The notes beneath the pieces are model-generated. The model was not told where the DNA came from. It was given only the letters and a program-made list of their open reading frames with translations, and ran no database searches. A DNA stretch of 64,000 nt from Acanthochlamys bracteata. Lineage: Eukaryota > Streptophyta > Magnoliopsida > Pandanales > Velloziaceae. Below, one piece after another: positions 23,215 to 34,729 of the stretch (its first letter is position 1; the number at the start of each line of letters is the position of its first letter). Position numbers and translations under genes: made by a program. The stretch covers positions 6,640,535 through 6,704,534 of the forward strand of contig CM034138.1 in NCBI GenBank assembly GCA_019914995.1, given 5' to 3'.

Positions 23215-23477
23215 CTATGAAGCAAATGTATGACAAGAAACACCAAGACATATAATATCAACCGAGAGACCGTGTCTTTCTAAAATTGCAACCTTACAGG
23301 CAAGCATCCATGGCGGAACGATGTAATCATAAACTGCATTACAAGTCCTGTGGACCCTCTGAAATTTATAGAATGTTAGAAATACGAGCTGTACCTTCTC
23401 TTGGATTCTCTCATATATTCGGTCTTCCACGTGTCTCAGCTTTAAAATGCAAGATCTATTCCACAAGACTTCAGTGA
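23215..23477 (+). pseudogene. Gypsy integrase C-terminal / chromodomain-like relic
   Basis: An open frame with NHKLHYKSCGPSEIYRMLE, then VPSLGFSHIFGLPRVSALK, resembles the KLSPRYYGPFEIL...IHPVFHVSQLK segment that ends plant gypsy polyproteins. Fragmented. Confidence 0.65.
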
Positions 23478-23610
23478 GCAGCTATCAGTGTTTACAGAGG
23501 AAAATTGTACTTCATCGTTACCAGCAGACAATCATGAAGTGCAGGATGAGGTTGGGCAGCCAGGGCATAGGCGCCTCGAGGACGAGGCTTAGTTTTGCAG
23601 GATAAGGGAG

Positions 23611-24043
23611 TGTCAGGGATGAGGTTTGACAACCAGGGCCTAGGAGAAGCAGCTGATTGAAGGCTCCGAGAGTTAACTGCATCGGGTGCAAGAGTCTTGA
23701 GCATCCCATATGAAGCTTCCGAGCAGCAGAGAAGTGGGTTGCACCAGAAATGTTTTGTTTTAGCTGCAAAGAAGAGAGTTGTGTTTCATTAGGAAAACCA
23801 TGTTTTTTGAGCAGTAGGAAAAACATGTTTGCTTTTTTGTTTCAAAACTAGAATTCCATCTAGAAGGGAATTCTAGTAGCTTGGAGGCTGTAGTGATGAT
23901 GCTCAAGCAATGAATAAGGGTGCTAACACCTTGTGTAGTGGTATGAAGACTGTTTTTTTCTTTTACTTAAGTTTTAATTTTATATCCAGTACTTTGTTAT
24001 CTAATTCATAACCTTAGGCTATTATTTCAAGGTTATCTCAACA
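23611..24043 (+). repeat. 3' LTR of the gypsy element
   Basis: Starts TGTCAGGG right after the purine-rich GATAAGGGAG tract (probable polypurine tract) and ends CTCAACA. Its right 175 bp match the 5' LTR remnant. 433 bp. The left boundary is inferred from the TG and the purine tract. Confidence 0.7.
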
Positions 24044-24360
24044 TGTAACATCGTAATGGGGTCGTAAGTTGTGGTCGTAAAAGAGTCGGAAGGTCGTAAC
24101 GGTGTCGAAAGGTCATAAGGGGTTGTAATAGAATCATAATATTGTAAATGAGATTGTAAGATCGTAAGAGACACTAAGGGATCATAAGCTTATAATGTGG
24201 TCATAGTTAAGTTGTAATTGAATTGGAAGGTCATACGAGGTTGTAACGTTAAAAGGAACCCCTTTGTAAGGGGAAGGAAAATCGTAGCAGAACCTTCGTA
24301 AGGGGTTATAATGAGGTTTTATTGTGGTCGGAAAGTCGTAATGGTCCTAGAAGTTTTGTA
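24044..24360 (+). repeat. Degenerate GTCGTAA-rich tract
   Basis: Immediately after the 3' LTR, words of the form G(G/A)TCGTAA, GGTCATAA and GTTGTAA recur some fifteen times at irregular short spacing. The strand is strongly C-poor. No open frame crosses it. It may be a decayed minisatellite or the edge of another repeat. Confidence 0.55.
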
Positions 24361-25609
24361 AATTAAAAATAATAATAATATAAATTTCTTTGCAGAGACT
24401 AGAATCTCGATCTATCAAATAAAAGTTAAGTATTCTAACCAGCTAAATTACAACAAATCTTTTAAAAATTTCACAATTTATATGATAAATTAAAGCGTAT
24501 ATTAAGGGTTTGAGAGTTAGATTAGGTGAAGAAAGAGTGAAGAGGGTATTTCGATATTTATGGTAAAAAATAGGTTAGAAAATTTATTCTGAAAAATATA
24601 ATTAGAAACAAAGTTAGGAAAAAAAATCCTATTAACATATATCACAAGTCGCTATAACCTTCAAGAAGCTATTAGTTATAACTACTATCATTAAGAACTA
24701 TGCTTGCAATGTCATTGCTACATCTAGTGAAAAAATTGTAACTATCAATTCAAGCATTTTGAGTTAATATTGTTAAGAAATGTTATAGAGCTAAATGCTT
24801 AAAGAAAAACAATATATATTGTTTAAGATAACAGTAACTGCTTATTATGACAGATGATTATGACATACTTAATCATATATCCTTTACAAAAAACATTAAG
24901 ATGGCTTAGAGCCAATATTGACCACATGCATGATATATAACTTTATAATTACAAAGTAAATTATAATTAACAATCATGGATATTTAGGATACCCATATGG
25001 TAGGTTGGCATGGACCTATGACAATAGACGTTTATGTTGATGATAGAGTGATATACCTACATGTTGTGAATCACATATACGGATAGAAGAAGTCGATAAG
25101 GCATGACTCATACAAGGGCATGTCAATTCTTAAAAATACAAGTACAATAACATGGCACAAACATGACAAAATATTTTAATAACATATGTAAGAAATATAT
25201 GTGTATATGCTATTTTATCTGTTTTTACAAAAACAGTGTCAACATTGCATTTAGATCTTACAAAATGCAAATATAAATGAAATTTGAATAAGATGTATTT
25301 GTTTTACTTGTTATTAAGTCATTAACTTTTATCAATTCTATACTTAGTATATATACAAGGTACAATAATCAAGATATTATTTGATCGAAACTTTACAAAA
25401 ATTCACAAAATATGACTAACCATCTCTCATTTCTTCCAACTTAAGTTCATTTTTTGGAGCAAAAACGCTATTGCAACGTATCATCTATTCATCTTCATAT
25501 TTTAGCAACTTAGCATCTACAAACAAAATAAAGCTTCTTCATCATCAACATACAAAAATTGCAAAAAGCAACCCAATTGGTCTAGTTTTCTCCATCTCTA
25601 AGTCATTTC
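24361..25609. other. Intergenic DNA, no gene seen
   Basis: AT-rich sequence between the repeat tract and the hAT relic. It may include the 3' part of that element, but no terminal repeat could be fixed. Confidence 0.4.
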
Positions 25610-26095
25610 CTATCGTGAACCTATTGTGATTGCATCCTCATTGTTGTCTCCTTCATCAGAGAAAAGGACCGTCTTTAATGGCGGTTCATCAAGTGAAAAC
25701 TCTGTAACCTATAACATGCCAACTTCATCAAGAGAATCAAATGCAACTCCGCCTATATCTCACGTACCAATCTCCTCATCTGTATATTGTGTGCTTTTTC
25801 TTTTACGAGGTCAAGATTGTTGTGCCTAAATATAAAATTTTCGGCACGTTTTGAAGTTATCTTGTTTTTCCTCATTGAGTATAAAGGAGTAGGTGCTCCA
25901 ATTTCTCTCACAACTATCAAATTAATTTGAGAGACAATCCTTAAGGTGTTTATATAGAAGCTCCATGAAGAACCCACCAATGTTTTGGATCCCTCACCCC
26001 TCTATCATTCAATGAATCGCATTCCACAAAAAAGTTAGCAAACTCCACATTAACTGTTCCTCCACGTGAGAAAAATATCTTCTTATGCACTTATA
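25610..26095 (-). pseudogene. hAT-family transposase C-terminal relic
   Basis: The minus strand encodes a DPKHWWVLHGAS-like stretch, then NTLRIVSQINLIVVREIGAP and SMRKNKITSKRAENFIFRHN. This corresponds to the hAT dimerisation region (ILSQTCSSSGCERNWS...KRNRL...VYVHYN in typical members). An acidic tail (GGVAFDSLDEVGML...DEGDNNEDA) follows in another frame. Stops and frameshifts break it, and no zinc finger or catalytic part was found upstream. Confidence 0.75.
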
Positions 26096-29000
26096 TCTCT
26101 CTGATGAAAGCTCAATGAGAAGCAACACAATTTAGAGCACCTTCAAGCTACTCCTTACTCTTATACCTAAATTATCTAAAGAAAATGGAAGAAAAATTAA
26201 TCAAAAGCTAAAAAAATACAAAGAGGTTTCAACTTCTAAATTCAAGTGAAATTACTTACTTTGGATTTAATGAATAGGCTAAACATGGAGTGGACTGAAG
26301 TTGAAGAACCAAAGAAAAAAAAGAAAGAAAGAAAAGAAAGAATGAACAAGTGAGCCTTATTCTCAGCTAAGGCCAACAGAAATTGAAGAAAAGAAGTGAC
26401 TAATGCAAGCAAGTTTCTCACGTGAGAATGGAAGCATTAATTTCAATATTCTTATCACTTCTCAGTCGCAAGTCTCCGAACCTGCCCAAAACCTTTTTTC
26501 TTTCTTTTCCAAACTGCTTCCCACTTCAGGTGAACTCTCGCATGACTCTCAGCTAGCAGTCATCTCCACGCTGAAATTCTCTGCGCCAGAAAGATTCTAT
26601 ACACTAGATCGGCAAGACTCATGTTTTATTTGAATTTCTTCGAATTGTCAGTTTTGAGAGAATTGCTAGCAGATTAAGAAAGTGAAGGAGCGGTGTATAA
26701 AAGGAGAGAGATGATAGAGAGGGGGAGAGCTCAACCACATGCCAGCAACTAGAATAGAGGACATAGAGTGTGAACAGAGCCGGAGGAAGTAGCAAGTAGA
26801 GAGACAAAACTATAAAACAGCAAGCTTTGTTATTAGAGATTTGATTTCTCTTCTCCTTATTTATTTCAATCAACTTTGTTTTGTAATAGTATCAATAACT
26901 GAAATTCTAAACTGGAATTTTGGATGAAATCCTATTTTAATTTATTTAGACTTTATAATATATTGTGATGGATGATTGTTGAATAAATTATAAGTTATTA
27001 ATCTTTATATAAATTGCGATTTAGATGCTGAGTAATATCTGAATTATTTTATTATTGTGTTTGTGAGAATCAATCGGAACGTAATTTGAGATCTTAGAAT
27101 TAATAATTACAATTAGTATTTTCTGGACTAAAGTAACACGATTATATAATTTCTGATTTTATTAGATTTTAATTCATCGGTAGTTTAAATTTAAACTAGA
27201 CCAAAGTTAGTTTGATATAGATGAATCTAGACTGGATCAAGGTTAGATTTACAATTAGAAATCCGACTTAAGGACTAGAATAAAGTATTAAATATGAAAT
27301 CTTCACATTAGTCAATAAAATCATTAACTTTATGTAAGAGTAAATGTAAAGAACACTAGTGGTAGATTCTAGAATTTCAGTTATATTGACATCTATGTTT
27401 TCTGAAAAATTCATTGTTTGTTTATTTGCTTTTGATTAATACTTATTTGAATCTTCATTTTATAAGTTTTGTGAGATTAGTTTGACTTAAAGTTCTTCAA
27501 TACATGTGGATTGAACATGTTATTTGTTATTCGGTAGACGACAATTATGTACTTACGGGATAAACTAAAATAGAGTCCCTAGGTTTACTTAGGTGATTTA
27601 AGCCTCATCACCTAAACAATCGAAAAGAAAGAAGATTGTTCATGATCCTTCTTCTTCTCATGCTTATATTTTACTACTTCACAAATTTTAGCGTAGTGTT
27701 CGACATGTCCTACATTAGGTGTAAAATAGATATATTAGTATCAGCAATTCTCAACATCTCATATATATGTTAAGCCATAAAAATGTATAATCAACCTTAT
27801 TCCACCTTAAAGCGTTTAATCTTTATACTTCACAAATTGAGCTTTGCTAACATCGTCATACCTATATGTTGGTCATCCTTCACTAATCATCATACTTTAA
27901 AACCCACACATTATCCTTTTAAACCTCTTAAGCATAACAAACGCCGAAGCAAAAAATGTCTTCAAAATATGTAGAGAGTGCAAGTACAGAGGATAGTGGA
28001 TCAAGTAGAAGATCCCGCAAGATTATGCAAAAACTTAGTAGAGAAGCAAAGTCTGAGTAACCAAGAATAATTCCATGTAGTTAGTATTGTTAACAAATTA
28101 GTGACAGTATCCTTAGAAATTAGAAAAGACCAAAACTTCATTTCTAAGCAAGCACACCCACACCCAAGAAGACGAACAGAATTTTGTCTAGAAAAGAAGA
28201 ATGAAGAAAGACGAATAAATTGAGAAACATTGAAATAGGAACCAACACGCACGAGAGAGAAAGAAAGGTAAGTTAATCGAATCTTAATTTCTTAGATATA
28301 CTATTAGACCCAATAAACTCAATTGGGCTGGTTTGTATAGTGATCCACGTCTTGAGTGTCTAAGTTGTGACTAGATTTTTCTCGGATCCAAAATACAAAA
28401 CAAGACCAATACAAATTCAAGTGTGTACTCAAGGCATGTCTGGGCCCTCTCCGAGTCCGATACAAGTCGGACGTAGATATGGAAGCCTGTTTGATGTATC
28501 CTTGCTTTACAACTTACATGGCATATTAGGTAAATTTGTGCTTTGTATAGTAAGGCAAATATTCATTGTTTCTAATAGCATAGTAGGTGCTCCACTAGCA
28601 TGTTTATTGGTTACTTGACATTCCAAACCTTAAATAACTAATTTGTTAAGAAATTTAAAAACCACTTGGTTTGCTTACCCGTTCATGCATGACATCAATT
28701 AGCTAAAAACTAAGACTTCGAAGAATTATAATATATGGTTAGAAGTTATGAATACCAAAATGATGATCACGAGATGTTAATATCCTTTTATCATATACTT
28801 GTTTTGACTCACATGAGTTGGTGACTCGCCCATTCTTTTGCCACTTCATGTAAACCTTTTTGCTTTGTTAGTCTGCTACTTTACCCCAAGGATCTAGGTT
28901 TTTCTCAAGTTATAGATATTTGAGAGCCAAAGATGCCGCACAAGATTAAGACTATAACTTAAAAACTCGAAGGAAATAAGTTCAAATTCTACAATTGCAG

Positions 29001-29500
29001 GATCGCTTTGCGAAGATGAGTTTTGAGATAGTTGTGTACTAGACGTAAAGGTTTGAAGGCCAAAGCTTGAAACAATGTGTTGAGCTCCATAATTTGCAAG
29101 GCTTTTCTTCTTTAAATGTTGCAAAGGGGATTTTCATATTTGCTTTGTCTATTGTCATCGGTAATCTTTGTGTAACTCCTATTGAATTAACAATATTGTA
29201 ATTTATTTAATGATTACATGCATGAGAAGTTTTTTTTTATTAGATACTCTCATGCATGCTCTCTCTTGATTCTAAATGCCTCTTTTAATATTTGTTATCC
29301 TAATGTTTGTTTTTATCTCTCTTAAATTCATGCTCTCTTTTGATGTTAGTTATTCTAGTGCCTCTTAGCTATTTTGAATAACTTACATTTTTATTTCTCT
29401 TATGACAACTTGTTGAGTTCAAATACCTTCGTTGTCAATAGTCAAGCTATAACAACTTGTTGAAATGTTCTTCAACTCTTTATAATGCAAGGTATGGAAA
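26096..29500. other. Long intergenic stretch, no gene recognised
   Basis: 3.4 kb with only short open frames. The part from 26400 to 26880 is less AT-rich and purine-rich on the plus strand. None of the open frames here resembles a known protein to me. Unassigned old repeats are likely. Confidence 0.4.
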
Positions 29501-31334
29501 CTTGCATCAACACTAAGATCTTAAGATAGCTTTGCCCAAGAACCTTGTCAAGTTTCTAAAACTGTAATTGTCAAGATCAGTCTTCCTAAACAAAACAAAA
29601 GAGAAAAATAAAATCAGTCGAGCTGGTCAATTGTGTGCATGTCACAGGATGCCTAACTATAACGAATTCCATTGGGTAGCTAATCATGAGAAATGTATGC
29701 TATTGTTGGGCGGAGACATGGACAACAGAACTGAGAGAAGAATTTTAGAAAGTTATGTTTACAGAAAATCATTTTAAAGTAAAAGTCTAAAGAGACAATC
29801 TAAAGGAGAGTGACAGTCTAAGAAAACAAACATAAAAACTAGTAATAATAAGCATAGAGTCATAGATAAAGTAGCACAGAAAGTTCAGAGTCAAGAATGA
29901 AAGGCAAAAGTTCTTTAGGAAAAAAGAACTGGAGAGATAGAGGCCACCCATCTTTGATTTTTGATTTTATACATCACATTCTCGAAAGAAAATATGGACC
30001 AGTCCCATAGTCATTGTTATCATGCTTTGTCAAAAGATAATCAAGTCAAGTGGCTGTAAAAACGAAAGGATAAACTCACCTTTTAGCACTTCATAATCTC
30101 TTCTGCTTAGGTATCACCTTGAATTGTAAACTTCAAGGTTCGTGCAGCTCACGACGTACAGGCTTAGAAAAATTGCACTGCAACTCTAGCAACTGCAGAT
30201 TAAGTTATGCAATATACATTGGAATCAGGAAGCACTATAAAGTAGGTACAATGATGCAATTTACTTGATATCATTCAAACAATCACTTAAAGAGAAAAAT
30301 CCTACCTAGTCTTCTGCGATAGCCAAGTAAAGAGAGTAGCAGCCACATGCACATCGAAGAAGTTTTAAGACTTTTTGCTTTCCATCATATGCTTCCTTTT
30401 CATAGATCCATAGCAAGAACTTTGAAGATCTAAAATATGTGCACAAAACCAGATTACTTGACATGCAAAGACCTGAAATAATTCTTTGGGTTACATGTAT
30501 CATTGACATTTCAACAAAAAACAAACAGCACAATCTATTCATTTGCAGAAATTCGGAAAAATCCTAGAAACTAGAGCCTTCAACAACTAACATACAGAAG
30601 GTTATGATTTCAAACCCATAATATATTCATATAACATGCAAAGAACACGAAGAAGTCACACATAATTTGCAAACATAAACGTCTCTTAGCTCCAACAGAA
30701 ATTCTATCCAAATGATGCATCTTTAAACAAAATTAAACTATAGGGATGTATTTGACCATTTTGGAAGCTCAAAGACCATATTGATACAAAAAATCTAGGT
30801 AAAAAAGAATTATATATTCCTATTTCCATATGTCTAACCGTGATTGCATCCGGATAATATGTTAACCACTAAGTTAAAGAAATGCACACACAAGTATATT
30901 GCTTCCTACAAGGCACTAGGAACTGCTATCATATGCCCGCAAAGCTCAAGAGAAATGAACTACTTGTAGTAGTACAAGATGGACTACAGAGAATATAATC
31001 GAGATAGTACTTACCACATTGCATACATGACCTTCTCCAAGGGTTGAAGAAGAACTTGCAGCAGAAGGAAAAATGTCCTTCTAATGGATGCGTAAAGCAA
31101 CTTGTTCAACCAAGATCAAACGGAAATAAAATGATTAGAAAATAAAGATGTGAAATTGTACGAGTAGCAAACTATTCTAAAGGTAAGCATGCTAAAATAT
31201 CATAATTTGGTAGGGGTGATTCCCTACGTCTAATATAGTTTAATTAATAGTGATAACGTTAATTTGCAGTTTGGCTCATGTCAATTTGGTATAAATGAAC
31301 GTATACTGTCTATCTATTCAATGCTTCAACTTAC
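29501..31334 (-). other. Probable spliced 3' UTR and downstream flank of the PPR gene
   Basis: A strong donor ACG|GTAAGT follows the PPR stop by two bases on the minus strand. A second donor-like GTAAGT lies near 31017, after a pyrimidine-rich stretch, so 3' UTR exons may lie here. No further coding region was recognised. Confidence 0.4.
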
Positions 31335-31336
31335 CG

Positions 31337-33100
31337 TCACCAGTAGTCTCCACAGGAACAAACCCCTGCTGCAAACCGGTGGAACCTAGCCCGATCTCGT
31401 ATGGTGATGACCCGGCAATACACACTGGAAACCAGATTTGCTACAGTGTGGCAGTCCCCACAGATTGTAAGGTTTTTGATGATATGGATTTCTTCTCCTT
31501 CTGGGGTGCTCAAAAGCCCAAAGGCCATTGCCAGCTTCTCACTATGGTGATACAACACCTGCTCCTTGTCCTCCTCCCCAATGTCGTGCAGCACATTTGA
31601 AGTCTCAGGCACATAGCCCAACTTCTGGATTCTTGCAGCCATCTCTTCTACCTTCTCGTAAATCTCCTGCCATCGTTCATGTCCTCTATCTCCATTCACA
31701 AACTTGTGTGGAATGCCATTTAGTTGCATATAACTGAAACCAGGCACCTTTCGTACGTCATTCCGCCGCATCTCATCACGAACACGATCAACATCAGACC
31801 ACCTTCTCTTAGCTGCATAAACATTAGAGAGCAGAACATAGTCACCGCAGGAATTTGAACCAAGTGCAGCCAGCTTATCTGCCACCTGCTCAGCGAGATC
31901 AACATTTCCATGCGCCTTGCAGGCACCCAGAAGTGTCTGCCACAGCACCACATCTGGCTCTATGTTTTCTCTCATGGAAGCAATCACATTGTAAGCCTCT
32001 AACAACCGGCCAGCCCTACCAAGAAGGTCTACAATGCAGCCATAGTGTTTGATGGTTGGAGCTACCTGCATTTCATTGAAGACCCGAAGTCCATCGTCAA
32101 CAAGGCCAACATGTACACAGCCACAAAGCACTGCCAAGTATGTGACAGCATCAGGCTTTGGGGCACCATGCAATCCAACCATCTCATCGAAAAGCTCTAA
32201 AGCACAGGCGCCTCGGCCATGCATAGCTAGCCCCATTATAGCAGCATTCCAGGATACAAGAGTCTTGCCGCAGATCGAATGGAAGACTTCAAGAGCATTG
32301 TCTACAGCACCACACTTGGCGTACATGTCGACAAGGGCATTTCGAACCTCAACACCTGCATCCAGTCCTTCATTGCGTGCATAGTTATGGGTTGCCTCTC
32401 CATCTTTCAAAGTCCCTAGCTGTGCACAGGCGGACAAAACCGCAATGATTGTGATCTCATTGGGCCGCTCTTGAGATCCTGGTTCGCGCATGCGACCAAA
32501 CAGCTTCAAAGCATCATGGGGACGGTTACCCTGAGCAAAACCAGCAACGAGAGCGTTCCAAGTGGCAACATCCCTTGTAGGCATATCGTCGAACATTTTC
32601 TCAGCATCATCAAGTCGGCCAGACTTGGCATAAGCATCGACTAAAGTAGTGACAAGCCGGACGTCCGGATCGAAACCAAACCGAAAGATATGGGCATGGA
32701 GTTGAAAAGATTCATGGAGCGCAGAGATACGTGCAGCGGCCTTGAGTGCGAACGACAGAGAGAGCGCATCAGGGCGCGGCGGAGAACGGCGAAGGAGATC
32801 GGAGTAGAGAGAAAGAGCGCGGCGAGGAAGAGTGCTGGCGGCAAAGCCGCGGAGGAGAGCGTTGTAGTCGTTGGTCGTCGGGTGAAGGACGGAGGAGAGC
32901 ATGGAGAAGGCATGGAAGAGATTCCCTGCGTCGGCGGCGGCTGAGGAGGAGGGAGGAGATAGAGCGAAGATCTCGATGAGCTTGACGCGGAGGGTAGGAA
33001 ATGTCTGGAAGAGACCGGCGGTGAGGATGTGGGAATGAAGCTGCTTCAACTGGAACAGCGACTTGCAGCGCTGCAGTATCGGCTCCAGCTCTCTTCTCAT
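31337..33100 (-). CDS. Pentatricopeptide repeat protein, PLS-E-DYW class
   Basis: A single-exon gene of 587 codons starting at the ATG at 33100 and ending in the canonical DYW followed by TGA. DYW proteins are sequence-specific RNA-binding factors that edit C to U in chloroplast or mitochondrial transcripts. Residues 1-50 form the usual QLKQLHSHILTAGL lead-in. PPR P, L and S units follow to about residue 400 (for example DVATWNALVAGFAQGN, EVRNALVDMYAKCGAVDNAL). The E and E+ motifs include VLLSNVYAAKRRWSDVDRVR. The DYW deaminase domain has the HSEKLAMAFGLL zinc/catalytic motif and CGDCH. The intronless state is normal for the family. The product resembles the predicted protein of Arabidopsis At1g34160, from memory. 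The first residues show no clear transit peptide, so the target organelle is undecided. Confidence 0.95.
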   Translation of the reverse strand: MRRELEPILQRCKSLFQLKQLHSHILTAGLFQTFPTLRVKLIEIFALSPPSSSAAADAGNLFHAFSMLSSVLHPTTNDYNALLRGFAASTLPRRALSLYSDLLRRSPPRPDALSLSFALKAAARISALHESFQLHAHIFRFGFDPDVRLVTTLVDAYAKSGRLDDAEKMFDDMPTRDVATWNALVAGFAQGNRPHDALKLFGRMREPGSQERPNEITIIAVLSACAQLGTLKDGEATHNYARNEGLDAGVEVRNALVDMYAKCGAVDNALEVFHSICGKTLVSWNAAIMGLAMHGRGACALELFDEMVGLHGAPKPDAVTYLAVLCGCVHVGLVDDGLRVFNEMQVAPTIKHYGCIVDLLGRAGRLLEAYNVIASMRENIEPDVVLWQTLLGACKAHGNVDLAEQVADKLAALGSNSCGDYVLLSNVYAAKRRWSDVDRVRDEMRRNDVRKVPGFSYMQLNGIPHKFVNGDRGHERWQEIYEKVEEMAARIQKLGYVPETSNVLHDIGEEDKEQVLYHHSEKLAMAFGLLSTPEGEEIHIIKNLTICGDCHTVANLVSSVYCRVITIRDRARFHRFAAGVCSCGDYW

Positions 33101-34729
33101 CTCATCGCATCATCAGTCTGTTTTTTTTTTTTTTTGGAAAGAATTTTAATGTCATCTTCCTTCGGTTGGGTAGTTTTAAATACTCTATAACCGGCACACC
33201 AAAACGGAGAAGTGATATTTAATTTCTAACTCATTTTTATTCTAATTTTTTATTTTATATTTAAAAAAAATTTATAAAATTTTTTATAATTTTTATATAA
33301 GTAGTTTTGCTATTATTTGTAAACTTAAAACCATTTATTGTAAAATTTGTTATGTTCAACCTTAACCAAACACTAGGAGAAAACCATCCCAATTTTATCA
33401 AGTGTTATAATGTTTAATTGTTGTGAAGTTACTATTATAATGTTTTTTCAAAATTAAAATTTGACAAAGTCAAGCAGAAAATTATTAAGATTTTTCAAAC
33501 AAACTAACTATTTAAACGAACTAATTATTTTATGATATAAAATTTATTTATAGTTATAAATTTACAAAGGAATTTTTAGAGCACTGCATAAAATATTTTT
33601 TGAGCTTAGATGCAAGTTTGGTATTAGTATTGCCAAAATTGTAGATGCAATTGTCTGTTAAATTTAATTAGGATTCTATTTATATTCAACTAATTATATT
33701 CTTTTCTGTCAACTTCTTTTAAATTTTTTTTCGTTGTAATATGCATAAACAGAAGCGGTTTCTAAAACATTGTATTGTTTAAATGCATCATTGTTAAAAG
33801 TACTTCAATTTTAATAATATAGAAAAAAAGAACATTACATCGGTGGTAGAAATAAGAATGCTCCACTACTGCCGAGCAGGTTATGTTCAAAATGTATTCA
33901 ATATTCTAATTAGCAAAACATTGCATGAAATTGCAAATCTAGAGATAGATTTTCAAAAATATTTAAAAATACTTATAAAATATTTTTTTTAAAAAATAAA
34001 ATATATTTTAAATTTTTTTTGAAAATGAGTTTATTACGTCAAAAAACTAATAAAAATTATACATCAAAGAATTTCCGACATATAATTTTTTTGAAATTTT
34101 CAAAACTTTAACAAAATTTTATAAAATAATATTTAAAATAATAAGCATTTCAAGAGCTCAACGAAACGTTTTCTTGCTCCGTAGGGTTATTTATATATCT
34201 TACAAAACGTAAATCTCTTTTCGTGTTATTGTATATGCACAACCATATACCTGTAAACCACTATAACCTGAAAAGCAATTTATAAGCTATTCTCATAACC
34301 CCATCCAAACAAAGCCTAACAGGCGATAAACCAATGAACAAGCTTACAAAGCCAGATGAGAAACTTCCAGTAAGAGCAGCAACATTTAGAATTTAACTTG
34401 GCAGCCTCTTTGCTTGGAGTAACATTTCATTGACGATGCTATTGAATAAAAGTCAAGAAAAGAATGTATCATAAGCCAAGATCCAGTAAAGACTAAAATT
34501 GCAATTTTATACAACTAAACGATTCATTTCCAGGATGGTAATCCTAATAGCTAAAAAGCTAGAAAATACATTCTAAGCTGTAGAAAAGCTCATCTCAGAA
34601 TGTCGATAGTTACTGGACGATGAATGTGATGACAACAAAAAGATGCGTAGACCGTTTTTTCAATGACTATCTATCAGAATCTATTCTTGCCGCCATGCTT
34701 CATGAATAAATGACCTTGCACAAACGTTG
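33101..34729. other. Spacer between PPR and MED25 genes
   Basis: AT-rich. It should contain the PPR promoter (near 33.1-33.4 kb, minus strand) and the MED25 3' UTR (just left of 34730). No gene or clear motif was identified. Confidence 0.5.

Larger units (their letters stand above)
17781..24043 (+). mobile_element. Decayed Ty3/gypsy LTR retrotransposon
   Basis: A plus-strand element with two LTRs (5' truncated), a primer-binding site, gag, protease/RT/RNase H, integrase and a chromodomain-like end in the usual Ty3/gypsy order. Recognisable pieces: gag near 19728-19850 (FPNFDGKEPFEWLYIIEKYF); RT from about 20570 with [21 protein letters not shown]-like and MPFGLTNA at about 20904; the primer-grip region up to 21277; RNase H after the nested LTR; integrase at about 22680-22990; and a KLHYKSCGPSEIYRML segment near 23330. 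Stops, frameshifts and a roughly 90-bp insertion before MPFGLTNA make it non-autonomous. It carries a MITE at 18.2 kb and a solo LTR at 21.3 kb. Confidence 0.85.

Noticed and set aside
32641-32979. Overlapping open frames on both strands at the 5' end of the PPR gene
   Set aside because: Shifted or antisense readings of the PPR N-terminal coding sequence.
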